This document shows positions 27,288 to 41,507 of a DNA stretch of 64,000 bases, piece after piece. The stretch covers positions 3,094,501-3,158,500 of the forward strand of contig CM028917.1 of assembly GCA_016801845.1 (NCBI GenBank). Reading direction: 5' to 3'. Each line of letters starts with the position of its first letter. The stretch's first letter is position 1. The stretch is from Polydactylus sextarius. Lineage: Eukaryota; Chordata; Actinopteri; Polynemidae. Below the pieces are notes generated by a model. It saw only the letters and a program-made list of their open reading frames with translations, made no database searches and was not told the DNA's origin. The position numbers were made by a program, and so were the translations under genes.

Positions 27288-28621
27288 CACTTCATTCCTC
27301 TCAGTGTTTCTACATGATTTTCTTTCAGACCCTCTTCACCTTCCTTTGATAAACCGCTGACCTTCTCTCCTTTCCTCGTTTCCTCTCCTCGTCTCCTCTA
27401 GGACTGTTGGAAAGAGATGTTTCACTGATGTGAATGTGAGGAGGAGGCACCAGGTGGTGCTGTGTTTTTTGTGTTATAGTATTTATTATATAGTATTATT
27501 GTGGTAATTTGGTTTGGTTTGATTTTTACTGTGTTAGGCTGGGTTTGGTTCGAGTCAGTTTACATAAGTTTGCAATAATATGGGTTGATTTGAGTTATTT
27601 TGGATTGGTTTTGGTTACTTTAGATTGATTTTGGTTAGTAAGGTGAGTTAGAGCCTCTTTCTGTTTTAAATCTGTGAACCAACATTTGTAGAATATTGCG
27701 AGAACTCTATTACACACATATTTTATTGACATGGTCAGTCGTACAAATGTGAAAGTCCCTGAATGAATGGGTTTATTAAGATGGGAGTGTGCCACTGGTC
27801 GGCCGGATGCCACGCAACTGTGATAAGGAGTTTCCTCTTTGCTCATTGTTCACCAATACCTTTGTCATTAGGAAACGTTAACAAGAAGTGTCACCATCTT
27901 AGAGTCTTTAGCTGTGTCCCATTTCAAGTGCTGTAGCTTTCATTCTGTTGTGCTCTTTAACCACATATGTCACAGGCCGTCTCATTTCAAAGGCTCCTTC
28001 AAAAGCAGCTGATGAATTCAGCCCACATTTCACAAGCCATAAAGTCTACAATGGTTGGATCCTTACAGTCATACACAGCCCAAACTGGTGTACTTAAAGC
28101 TGGACTAATTCACTTCTATCTGCAAAATGTGAAATTTATTGTGAATTCTTTCTCATGAAGGCATCAAATTTCTAAAAGACCGTTGTTGTTGTTGTGGTTG
28201 TTGCTAGGTGACTGCAGTAGCATGTAATACACATATGCTGGTGCATTAATAGGAAATGCTCTGTTGGCTAGACATTTTATTCAACCACGACTGAAGAAGA
28301 CTGTGGCCAATGGCTGATGTCAGACAGATCTTTGTTGACTGGCTCCTCTGAAGGATGCAGCTCATGAATGTCACTAGATTTACAGACAAACCTGGGTTAC
28401 TTCCTGTAGAAGAGACGAGGTTGTATTGTGTGTGTAACGTCCACCTGGATCATCAACGTGAGGATGGTGAGGATGATTAGCGTTCATAAACTGATCTGAT
28501 CACTTCATCAATAGATGGATTTCCCATGATGATTGGTTGATCTGAATATGGTCATTGACTAGAGCTGAGTTGTTTTAAGACTCTGCGGTGTAAGAAACAC
28601 ACACACATGTTTGTCTGTTTC

Positions 28622-28655
<34 letters not shown>

Positions 28656-29844
28656 AGCTCAGTGACTCTGCTGGTTCCCACAAATATTAGGATACAGGCA
28701 GCTAAAAACAGACAGACAGACACACACACACACACGCACACACACACATGTGTTGCAGAGAGAGTTTGTTCACATCAATAATGTTTCATCAGCTCGTCTT
28801 CCTCTGGATTCATTTGTCAGATCAGAAATGTTCTGTGTGTCCTGATCCTGATTTTACACAGGATCCAAACTAATCTAGTCCTGATCCTGAAAATCACCCA
28901 GGTCTCCAGTCCACTGACATCCAGAAATACTACAACTGAAATTCAGCCTGCGTTGGAGGATGACGACAACTGAGGAGCTGACCAGGTCCAGGTCTCAGTG
29001 CTGTGCTGCAAATGGACCTGGACCAAATGAATCCTGGATGTGGTCCAGCAGGGACAGTTTGGACCAAATGTTAACTGCTTCCTGTTTTATTTTGACAGTA
29101 AATACATTGTGCTGTTTTACCTCCTGCTTTGTCTACTGTGTCCAATAATCCTATAATCTCTGAATTTATAGTTTGACTGTTCTCAACAACTATCTGCCAC
29201 AGATGATGGATGTGGATCAATAAACTCTCACCTGGTGCAGGTGTGTGAGACAACAAATGTTTCTGGGAAATGAATTAAATCCTGAATTTATTTGACTTCC
29301 TGTCATTCCAGTTGGCTGAATGTGACACGCAAAGTGTGATCAGAGTTTAGCCGCTAGCCGTTAGCACCAACTATCCTCATGCGTTCAGGTTCAGTCTAAA
29401 GTGAAAACAACATTGGAGCTGAAAATGTTTTTAATAACAAACCTAAGTAAAGAAATATCTTTTACAAAATTACACAAAAAACTTCTCCTGCTCCAAACAA
29501 AAGCTCTAACCATTAAATCACACCAAGGTCACGCAAATTTTCTTTCTTAAAAACATCAGATTGTTATTACGCAACTGAAAACGACGTAATTAAAAGTCAA
29601 AGTTGTCATTAATAAGAACAAATAACAGATAAAGTTTCTGAACATCGATCATTTAAATATTCAATTTCTAACACTAAATAAATACATGACTTAATGGAAA
29701 ACAGAGCTCATTCATCTACAAACACACATAGAAATATCAACATGTCTTGGACAAAGACAACCACATAAACACAATCAAACTTAGAAAACTGTCTTACTGT
29801 GCTCAGCTGCTGGAGGTTCGTTCACTGCTTTAAACTGAAAGTGT

Positions 29845-29890
<46 letters not shown>

Positions 29891-30593
29891 TGTGGATGGG
29901 TGTGTGTGGGGAAGGGGTGGGGGGGGATGGGGGGGGTTCTATCACTAACATGTCGTTCAGCCTCTTGTCTTTGTGATAACAGGCGCCACACACAGACTCA
30001 CTGAGACAAACTACATTGTCACGTTAAGAAAATTCAAATACGCGAAATCAGAAAACCTTGAACCTCAAACCTTCACAGACATTTTACTTTGCACTTTAGG
30101 ATGAATGACCTTTGACCTTCGCAGCAGGAGAACAAGTCAACATGAAGAGACGTGCAAAAGTCAATGACCCTCTGAGGTCACTTTGACAACAGGATAAAAA
30201 CCAGAACTTGTCAGAGCTGAAGAAACATCTCAAGGATTCCCTATTGCCCCGCATCCATCGGTCATAAAGACCTAAAGGCTCAAGGGTCCGGCAGGTGGTC
30301 AGGACCCCATAGAGTCCTGATGTCAACATCAGGAGTCAGACTGGGACCACATGACAAGACAGAGACACCAAGGCTAAAGTAGGTTCCTTGAGGTTCTGGA
30401 TGTGAAGAATGGTGAGGAGGTGGATGACTGGTCCAGTCCTGATCAGATCAGGATCTGGTCTCAGTCTTTGTGCTAAGCTAAGCTATACCTAAAGTGAAAC
30501 TGATAATCTGAACAGCAGATTGTTGAACAGTGTAATGTTAAACTTATCCTTTAATAAATGTAATCTTTTGTTTTTCTCAGACATGAGACTGCC

Positions 30594-30642
<49 letters not shown>

Positions 30643-30669
30643 ACACACACACGCGTGCACATGCGCGCA

Positions 30670-30748
<79 letters not shown>

Positions 30749-31200
30749 ACACATACAGAGCTGTTATCAGTGTTGTTGTTCCTGCAGAGTGTGATGATGT
30801 TGTGTCACACTGATAGAGAAAAGTTCTGCTGCATTTAAAGCAGCAACACACACACGCATGTACGTGTGTGTGTAACTGTAGACCACAGAATGTTGTTGGA
30901 CTCAGTCAGAGACGCTCGGCATTTCCTCTCTCTCCGTCAGCTCAACACGCTAAAATAAAACGATGAGTGTGTGTGTGTGTGTGTGGCAGCATCCTGCATG
31001 AAGTGAATGACAGATCACAGCTGACAGAGTCCTCCTAAAGACAGGGGGCGCTGCAGTACATTACAGACGCATTCAACTGTGGCCACTAAAATTCAGTCAT
31101 ATTCATTCAGGTGCTATAACCTTGAGTTACTCTGCAGCTGATCTGTTTGTGTTTGAAGACTTCATTAAAGAAGAAGTTGCTGTGGCCCACACATTTCTGC
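26609..31200. other. Upstream flank or 5' intron of scn4ab, repeat-rich, no gene
   Basis: No conserved coding frame. It contains CA/GT microsatellites (27241-27282, 29845-29890, 30597-30756), a (CTGT)n run with flanking CA (28600-28750) and a G-rich purine run near 29900-29937. If the distal 5' exon near 35.2 kb is real, all of this is scn4ab intron. Confidence 0.55.
30597..30756. repeat. Long interrupted (CA)n microsatellite
   Basis: About 160 bp of CA units broken by a CACGCGTGCACATGCGCGCA segment near 30650-30670. The surrounding open frames are repeat artefacts. Confidence 0.95.
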
Positions 31201-31249
31201 ACTTGGTGATCTGGACTGTGCTGTAGTAATCCAGGTTCTGGACTTGGCT

Positions 31250-32345
31250 CAGTGCACTTGTAGCACCTTTTGCAGTTTTTAGAAGAATATGGAGAAGTGA
31301 TCTCAGACCTTGTTACCTGTTATGAAAAAATCCTTATTACAGATTGATATTCATCTGAATGAGGTGTCTTTGTACAGTCTTTCTGGCTCCTCTTGATCCT
31401 TTTGGTTTCTCTCAGACCACACATTAACCTATGCACTGTAAAGGTTACCAGCAGTTAACCTCAGACTATCCCACCTACTGTCGAATCAAATTTGAAGCAA
31501 TGGCCTGTCCTTGACAAAAACTGGTTAATCGACTGCATTAAGTGAGACACTACTGGTGGAAACTGTACTGTGACTTCAGTTCAGTCTTGTGGATTCAGTT
31601 GCACCTCTCAAAGAGGACTGAAAAAACTGGAGCTCCACTGCTGCAGTACATTTTAATAAAGGAACACTACTTCCTCATCAGAACCAGTATCAAAGTTGTG
31701 GACTCAATTTGAACAAGTTTTGAGCCTGTATCTCTGAATCATCATCAAAATTGGTTGTGGTATTTAAACCAGTCTCCTCAACACCCTGACAACTAGAGAG
31801 GTGATCAAAGATTTCTGAGTAGTTTTCAGATCAGTATAACGCTGATGACACTTTTAACTGTCACCATCTGCACTAGGTTTAAAACTGTTGTTTAACATTG
31901 ATTGAAGAAACTGCACCTTGATCCAGGGTCTTTTTGGTGATTGTTGACCAGTCTCCAAGATACCATTCTTTTAAAAAGTACTAAAAGGAGTTGTGGCTTA
32001 CATCAAACATTAGTGTGTTTTCTGTTTTCTGTTTTTTAAAGAGGAAATGATCTTCTGCTTCTTGTGGATTCAGATTCCACCTCTGCTGTTCACTCATTTA
32101 TTTATTAATCTAAATCTACTTTTGAATAGATGACTACAGAGTCTTTGTCCTGGATCTCATGTCTTCTTACTTATCTGAGACACCATGTTTACTATAAAAG
32201 CAATATAAAACATTTCTGATATAAAACATGGAGTACCTCAGGCCTCTGTTCTTGGTCCTCTGCTTTGAATTTCAGTTTTTCACTGATGATACTCAGCTGT
32301 ATGCATCTGTAAGTGTAAATGCTAGTGACTCTTTGAAAGTAGTAA
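31250..32345 (+). mobile_element. Decayed LINE reverse transcriptase
   Basis: On the plus strand, VPQASVLGPLL is followed by QFFTDDTQLYASVSV (32230-32320). These are degenerate forms of the G-V-P-Q-G-S-V-L-G-P-L-L and Y-A-D-D-T-Q-L-Y motifs of LINE reverse transcriptases. Upstream, LLLVDSDSTSAV and LDLMSSYLSET fit the preceding RT blocks. Several stops and deletions make it a dead copy. The 5' limit is approximate. Confidence 0.55.
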
Positions 32346-34595
<2,250 letters not shown>

Positions 34596-34706
34596 GAAGT
34601 GTTAAGTCCAGTGTCTTCCAACTGTTCTAATGAGTTTCAATTAGTCTGACAACGTCATGACATTCAGAGTTAAATCAAAGAGAGGATCATTTTAACAGCA
34701 CAACAA

Positions 34707-34760
<54 letters not shown>

Positions 34761-35189
34761 GTGCAGAGGAGACATGGAAGATACCTTCACACTTTTCAGA
34801 TTCGGTCTTCTAAATTATTTGCTGAGGATTTATTGATTTTCTACCATTTCTAACAATTAAATTAGATGTTATGTTTCTTGTATATTTAGATCAAGATACC
34901 TTAGACCTGGATCCAATTTGGACCAGGATCTAATCTCTTAATGAGGACTGTGGTGATGCTGGAGGAGATTAAAACACGTTGCATTGCTGTGAACACAGCG
35001 TCATAAAGTAAATCACTACAGGTCCAACAGAGGAAATTGTCACCTCCTTCTGGAGAAGGGTTAGGTTTAATCCTGATTGGTCCTGATCAATCATGACCCA
35101 CAGTCCTGATCAGACCTGATCAGTCTTGATCAGGACTGGTCGTTCCTGACCCACAAATTCAAACTTAAACAGATGATGGTCAGACTTAC

Positions 35190-35340
35190 CTGCTGCTGTA
35201 GTTTATTCCAAAATAATCCCAGTAAACATCAGTGTCAGCAACGTGTCTGTCTGCCTGTCTGTCTCTCCGTCACGCTCTCCTTCACTCTGTCTAGTGTCTT
35301 CTGGCCTCGCCTTGCTTTGCGTCTGACTGAAACCTGAGAG
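35190..35340 (-). other. Candidate non-coding first exon of scn4ab
   Basis: On the minus strand this purine-rich stretch ends with ACTACAGCAGCAG followed by a near-perfect donor GTAAGTC at 35189. It has no long open frame, as expected of a 5' untranslated exon. The first coding exon has a plausible acceptor (CACAACAG then GTGGCAG) at about 26608. A TTTAAAAA box and CANNTG E-boxes lie just upstream (about 35395-35425). Linking it to scn4ab is inference from orientation only. Confidence 0.35.
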
Positions 35341-36740
35341 GTCAGGTAGTGTGTCATCACACACACACACACACACATTCACTCTCTCGTGGAGTCACAT
35401 GTTCCCACGATGACTTTTTAAATTCATTTGTTAATTATAGACTGAACATATAAATTTAATTTAAAATGACGTCATTTATTGGTTTGATTAATAAAACAGA
35501 TGAGTTTAGAGTTTAGAGATAAACAAGAAATCAGTGTGTGCAATAAATGTGTTAACACACATATTCTGCAGCCTATCAGAGCTGATCATTTTCAGTCACC
35601 ATAAAAACCAGCTCTTTTCTTTGAATAAAGGAGTCAAAGCTCTGAAGAGCATCAGAGAAGCTGGATCATACACAGCCGACCAGGACAGTGAATCCACGAT
35701 GGACTGATGTCCATCACAGTTCTGTCCACAGGTTCAGTTTGCTCTCCCACCTTCATCCACAGGCTGTTTCACTTTCTGCAGACATTTGTGTTGTGCAGTG
35801 CATTGTGGGACGAAAGTGTCACAGTTTCATCACTGACTGAACTTGAACCATTTGGACTGAACTCACCACAGTCTCAGTCACCCAGTCAGAGTCAGTTAAA
35901 CATCTAAGAGTGCCACTTGGTGGTGAGAAGTGGACCGGTTCCTCTCAGAAACGTTAAGGTTTAACACAGTCTACATGCTTTTCAGGATCAGGGTTTCAGC
36001 TTCATCCTCAAAACTCCTGCTCTAGGAAGGTCAGCAACATAGTCCCTGCCCCCTACTGGTACAAGAAGAGAAGTACAATACATGTAAAAGATGAATGTTA
36101 TGTGGAGCTATGTCAGGACTTTGTAGGTATTTTAGAAAACGATTTTGTTTCACGACATGTGACCTGTCCAGGTTTAACCCCACCCTTGTCAGCTCTGATT
36201 GGCTCCAACCTGTAATCCTCAGAGGATCTGTGGCATAGATATTGGGTAGATAGATTTTGCATTAGATTTTCTATGTGTAAATTCTCACAACCTTTCTCTC
36301 AAACTCACTTGGTAACACACCTGCCCCCAAATCCCCTCATCAGCCCCTCAACTAAATATAATCACTAAATATAACCATTAAATAAAACCACTTCCTGAAG
36401 TCTTGGTCTGTTACTGGTCTACTGACCTCTGTTAGATAAGGCATGCTAACTACAGAACAATGGAAATGTACAGCACCAGATATCAAACCATCATATCAAA
36501 CAGATGCCTCTTTTTCACTCAGACCCAGTTTTGGTCTGCAGCTGCCTGCACCAGACATGTTCATCAAGAGAACAGGACAATTTAAATGACTGGATTATTT
36601 GTTGTTGTGGAGATCTTACCAGTAAAACAGAGGGAAGTTGAAGTGACAGGGACAACTCATGTGCCAACAACACATGTGCCAACTGTTCACACCATTCCTG
36701 ATATCTGATTGAGAATTTTACTATTTGTTTCCATTTTCCT
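35341..36740. other. Intergenic DNA between scn4ab and myl4
   Basis: No conserved coding frame. A fish LINE/SINE tail-like phrase (CTGATTGGCTCCAACCTG) is near 36197. Two muscle-type MEF2 matches are listed separately. Confidence 0.5.
36352..36374 (+). promoter_or_regulatory. Tandem pair of MEF2-like sites upstream of myl4
   Basis: CTAAATATAA occurs at 36352-36361 and again at 36365-36374. Both match the MEF2 consensus CTA(A/T)4TAR. They lie about 750 bp upstream of the myl4 start codon. MEF2 drives many striated-muscle genes, so a role for myl4 is plausible but unproven. Confidence 0.4.
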
Positions 36741-36743
36741 TAG

Positions 36744-36862
36744 TTTCGACTCAATGACGTCTACAGTCTGACTCTGAAGCTGAATGAGGACGGTTTACTT
36801 CAGAAGATGGAAAAAGACCAGAACGGGGTGGATGTTTTCTATATAAGGTGGTGTCAGCAGAT
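36744..36862 (+). other. Orphan exon-like open segment of unknown origin
   Basis: A polypyrimidine stretch ending TTCCTTAG precedes, and a consensus donor GTAAGT follows at 36863. Of the three frames only one is open. It reads FRLNDVYSLTLKLNEDG, continues through a DQNGVDVFYIRW motif, and looks protein-like. I do not recognise the family. The 3' end (TTTTCTATATAAGGTGGTGT) is partly repeated about 60 bp downstream. It could be an exon of a nested gene, a relic exon, or chance. Confidence 0.35.
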
Positions 36863-37043
36863 GTAAGTTCTACATGGCTCCAGTACAAACATTAGGTGTT
36901 TTCTATTTAAGGTGGTGTAAGGAGTTATGATCAGTAGAGGATTGTAGAATTTGTTTCAGATCTATTTGCAGTTTGTCTCGTGAGAGGATCCAGTCATTAG
37001 TTAAGTGTCTGACCATAAATGGAGCTGATGCATTTATGGAGAG

Positions 37044-37050
37044 TATTTAA
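37044..37050 (+). promoter_or_regulatory. TATA-like element of myl4
   Basis: TATTTAA about 80 nt upstream of the myl4 ATG. A transcription start near 37075 would leave a 5' UTR of about 55 nt with no obvious upstream intron. Confidence 0.5.
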
Positions 37051-37128
37051 GCAGCCTCACAGAGGAATCTCTACATTTTCCTCTCCTCTTCCTCTCTTCA
37101 GTTCCCTGTGTTTTATTTCTCTTCCATT

Positions 37129-39048
37129 ATGGCCCCCAAGAAACCAGAACAAAAGAAGGAAGCTGTGAAACTTTCTTCAGAACCAGAAACTCCTAAAGAA
37201 TCAGACTTCAACCCACAGAGCATCAAGGTTTGACCGTCTGTCCATCTTCGTTTCTGTCTATCTCTTGTGTGTGTTTTTAAGAATAATGTTGATAGAAAGA
37301 ACAGTACAAATTTACATAGTCTAACTATACTCATTACATACATGTGAGGAGTCAGTAGTAGAAGGACCTTAAAGCACCAAAGTACAAACATTTAATCACT
37401 GATGGAGCTGATGTAAACTCAGACTTAAATCAGTTGGTTTTGATTCCAGATCTGTGTTTCTGTTATTTTCAGATTGAATTCAGTGCTGATCAGATTGAAG
37501 GTAAAACACATTGATGTTATCTTCAGTCTAAATGATCTATGATCTGCATGTGCTGTATCTTGTTGTCTTGATGATCAGATTATCAGGAAAATTTGTTGGG
37601 TGTGGTCGGCACATCATGTCCCAGGTGACAGGAGACAGTGCTGCTTAAGTCTCTACACTAACCACAGGCTACTGTGAGCTCACTGAACTTTGTCTCAGTC
37701 TTGATCAACGTGAAGTGATAGTGTTCACACCTCCAGATGTCTTCCTGATCAAATCACAGCCCATGTTTTTCATGCACACATTGATCTTCTCATAATTTCA
37801 GGTGTAAATGTGACACTAATCCCAGCTGTTTAATCACGGTGTAAACACTTTGGTGTGTTAGAGTTTAGAGAAGCCTTTCAGCTGTTTGACAGAACTCCTG
37901 ACAATCAGATGAAGATCTCGTTCTCTCAGTGCGGAGACGTGATGAGAGCTCTGGGACAAAATCCAACCAATGCTGAAGTCCTGCGAGTGCTGGGACGTCC
38001 CAAACCTGACGGTACAAACAAACAGTTTGTGTTTTCATCATTTCTGAGTTTATTAAGAAATAATGTAAAATATCATGAGAAAACTCAGATTTTATTCATT
38101 TTTGTGATCATCAGACTGATTGTGACATAACCCAAAATTATTTTTAAGGTGAGTCATTTCAACTTTAGTGTCATTTCCTTCTCCTTTGTTTCTGGACAGA
38201 AATGGAGAGTAAGCTGATGGACTTTGAGACTTTTCTGCCAATGCTGCAACATGTGGCTCAGTCCAAAGATAAAGTGAGATAAAAGTACCTACAGAGATCA
38301 GACTTCATTTGTTATAATTTACTGATAAAAGTATTAGTTGCTCACTGAGTGTATTTGTGTATTTACAGGGGTCATATGAGGATTTTGTTGAAGGCCTCAG
38401 AGTCTTTGATAAAGAAGGAAATGGGACAGTGATGGGTGCAGAGCTGAGACATGTTCTGGTCACTCTGGGTATGATGATCATTTCTGTTTTTGTTCATTTG
38501 TGTGTTTATTTGTGTCACTTCATGAAGTGACGTATAACCTGAGACAGTTTATTTTTGAAGAAAAGAAGTTTTTCATGAAACCTCCACAGTTGTGAATGAA
38601 AGTGATGAAACTCAGTGGAGATTTGCGTCTGATTCTCATGAACCAGAAGGTTCAAGACACTTTTGTGTGAACTAAAGCAGTCACACACATTTCCCTTTCC
38701 AGAATACTGTTTTGTGTGTAATTGTTTTCTGATCCAAACCCAAACCTAATTTATGATATCTTATTTCAAAATGTTTCAGTCTGCACAACAGCCTATATCC
38801 ACAATGAGAAGCTGTGACTTCCTGTGGTGAATTTAGTTTTTGTTTTATCAGGGGAGAGGATGGCAGAGGGAGAAGTGGAGCAGCTGCTGGCAGGACAGGA
38901 GGATGCTAATGGTTGTATCAACTATGAAGGTAAAATATACATTTAATACAAACACAGTTAACACACAGACACAAACCAGTGAAACAGTAACTGATGGAAA
39001 ATGTGAATTTATCTTCCAGCTTTTGTCAAGCACATCATCGCTGGCTGA
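37129..39048 (+). CDS. myl4: Myosin essential (alkali) light chain, MYL4/MYL3 type
   Basis: Binds the IQ1 lever-arm segment of striated muscle myosin heavy chain. Seven coding exons: 37129-37227, 37473-37500, 37862-38011, 38200-38273, 38369-38468, 38852-38929, 39020-39048 (558 nt, 185 residues). The N-terminus MAPKKPEQKKEAVK is the Lys/Ala-type extension that contacts actin in long (A1-like) light chains. EF-hand-derived segments follow: EFREAFQLFDRTP, the ALGQNPTNAEVLRVLG hinge, DFVEGLRVFDKEGNGTVMG, and LLAGQEDANGCINYEAF. Calcium-binding positions are degenerate, as normal in this family. The short extension and AEVEQLL-like part favour MYL4 over MYL3, and linkage to scn4a/gh1 (human 17q) supports this. 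MYL3 remains possible by sequence alone. Exon phases all close. Confidence 0.85.
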
Positions 39049-39164
39049 AACGTGCTCCTCCCTTAGTTTCATCAGAATCTGGATCCTCCCATAAACATCA
39101 GGCTTATTCAACCACTTTTTATTCTTTTTATTCTGAGATTCAGTTGTCAAAGATCAACTATTTA

Positions 39165-39170
39165 AATAAA
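39165..39170 (+). terminator. Poly(A) signal of myl4
   Basis: AATAAA about 120 nt after the myl4 stop codon, giving a compact 3' UTR. Confidence 0.75.
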
Positions 39171-39199
39171 GTTATGAACAACAGATGTTTAGCTGTGAT

Positions 39200-41507
39200 T
39201 ATTATGGATGTGTTTAGGGGGTTAGAGTTGGGGGTAAAATCAACCCTCAACAAAAAATTTAAGGGCTTAGTATTGTTTTGGTGGTTAGGCAATGTTGAAA
39301 ATGTATTAATTGATAATTAGGGTTAGTTTCTCTTGTGTGTAGACAAGAAGAAGTTTGTAAAACATGGATTCCTACAGAAAACCGCTACAGCCATTGTTAG
39401 CAATAGCATTTGGTAACAGTTTATGTGGTTTACTGTACACAACCAGTGAAGCAAAATGCCAACGGATAAAAAGTGAACAGTATTATTGTGTGTGGCTGAT
39501 TGAATCTGAAAAAATAAGACAGCACCGCTATAAACACTGTTGATGTGAGTGGCAGTCGTTTTGAATTCTGGTTGAAATCAAACACTGTTCAGAAAGTTGC
39601 TTTGCTTTCACATTCTGTCCCATTCATCCCAAACCAGGTCCATGTGGTCCGGGTCTGGAGACTGTATTGACCCATACACAAAAGAAAGAAAACATCATTC
39701 ACTTCACACACTTTATTTCAGCTAAATGAACACTGCACAAATAAATGAATACAAAACCATTCTTAAAACTAAGACAATACTTGCCAGCTACTGACTCCAG
39801 TGTAGTTCTCCATGATACTAATGATTAGACATTAGTTAGGACATCTGATGGAGACATGATGGCGAAGGCTGTAGGCATCAGTCTCCACGTTTCCTCTGCT
39901 ACTTAGGTCTAACTGCAGACAGTGGACACTGTTGAGCAGTGCAGCGCAAAAGTAAAACGACACTGAAAATAGAAACCTGGGGTTCTAGTTGAGCTGCAGA
40001 CTAAAGGGAACAAAAGTGTTGCCCTCATGTAACAGGAGGGTGGGAATGATTTCACACTGCCATGGTCTGACAACAAGCTTGCTCAGTATTTCTCTAAGAA
40101 ATGGGGAGAGAGGGGGAGAAAATCCTAAACTGCAGCGTTGGCTTCATGAAGAAGTTCAGGTAACAGGTGTTGGTAGGCTACTTTGGTTTTTTGCTTCTCG
40201 TCTACAGTCTTGCCTCCCACAGGAACAGAAGAGTCAGGAGGTTTAGACAATGAGGTGGATGGAGGCATTGGGTTAGCCCCTGGACTCCAAAGATCTACAG
40301 TGTGGGAGACACACAGTTATTGTGAGTACACTGTTAAAAGTACCAACACATAAATCTACAACAGTTCACATTGTTCATCTTAGTGATCTTATTATTTCAT
40401 GGTTATGTTTGGATCAGAGGCTAACAAATATAATGAAGGCCAAGGTTCACTGTCATCCAGGCAACTGCACTGGGTGTGAAAAGTCCAGTTTCTGTCTTTT
40501 ACGCTTACATAAAAGAAGTTTGAATCCTTGAAATGTGTGACTTGTTGACTCTCTCACTGTAAACATAGGCTAAAGGACCATGTTGCCTTGTGAAACTCTT
40601 GTTCAAAACTTTCTCAGAGATGTCATCCATCATCACAACATAGGATCACTGGCTTTTGCAGGGATAACACACAGTCCTAGCTGCTGGTGATGTAGCCCCA
40701 CCACTTGAACAATATGTGATCTATATCTGCAATTTTTTGTCTGTCAATTAAAAAAAACACTAAAACGAATTAAATGTCCCTGGTCTCCTACCAATATCAC
40801 TTGTGGTCTGACTACATTCACTGGTCATATCTGAGGTCTAACAGTGATCAAACAGTAAAACCATAGTGGAATGACTTCTCTGCAGTAAATACAATAACTA
40901 TTTTAAATGTGTCTCATGTCCATCCACCAATCTATTGGCCCAGTGCATGCTGGGAGGATCGCAAGTCAAATATATGACAGGTGCCATATTCTTGCAGACT
41001 GTCACAATCACTGTTCAAATCTACTAATTGTGCCCTAAGTTAAAGCACATGATAACTTAATTCAGGATTCACCAAAACAAAACTCCTTTCAAAGAACCAA
41101 ATTATCTGGATGATAATGCTCCGTTATTTTACGCTGAAAACAGCATATTGGCATTAGTGTACATTTCCAATCGTTTTCTGTTGATGAAAGAAGAAACGGG
41201 TGTGAGTATGTAGAACATAGCGTAGAGACGTAGTATGGAGTAAGACTTTAGGACCTGATGAGACCATGTACTTGTATTCATACTGATCACCCACAAGATT
41301 AACCACCTGCATTATATTGTAGAGATCCTGCTTTAAAGTAACTCTGACCCTTTTCACACCTTTTCATCCTGACAGAAGTTTTTCCGGTGGAAGATTACAT
41401 TGTAACTAGATGATCAATGTCACTTATTTCACCTGTCAGTGGTTTTTATGTGGTGGCTGATCAATATATATCAACAGAGGTGACTGGGTGCAGATTAATG
41501 AATGTTC
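39200..41507. other. Region between convergent myl4 and lin7b, including the lin7b 3' UTR
   Basis: No further gene is recognised. A minus-strand AATAAA at about 39710 could end a roughly 1.8-kb lin7b 3' UTR, which would occupy most of this interval. That length is plausible but not shown. Confidence 0.45.

Noticed and set aside
30489..30851. Cys-Val and Thr-His repeat frames
   Set aside because: Translation of a CA/GT microsatellite.
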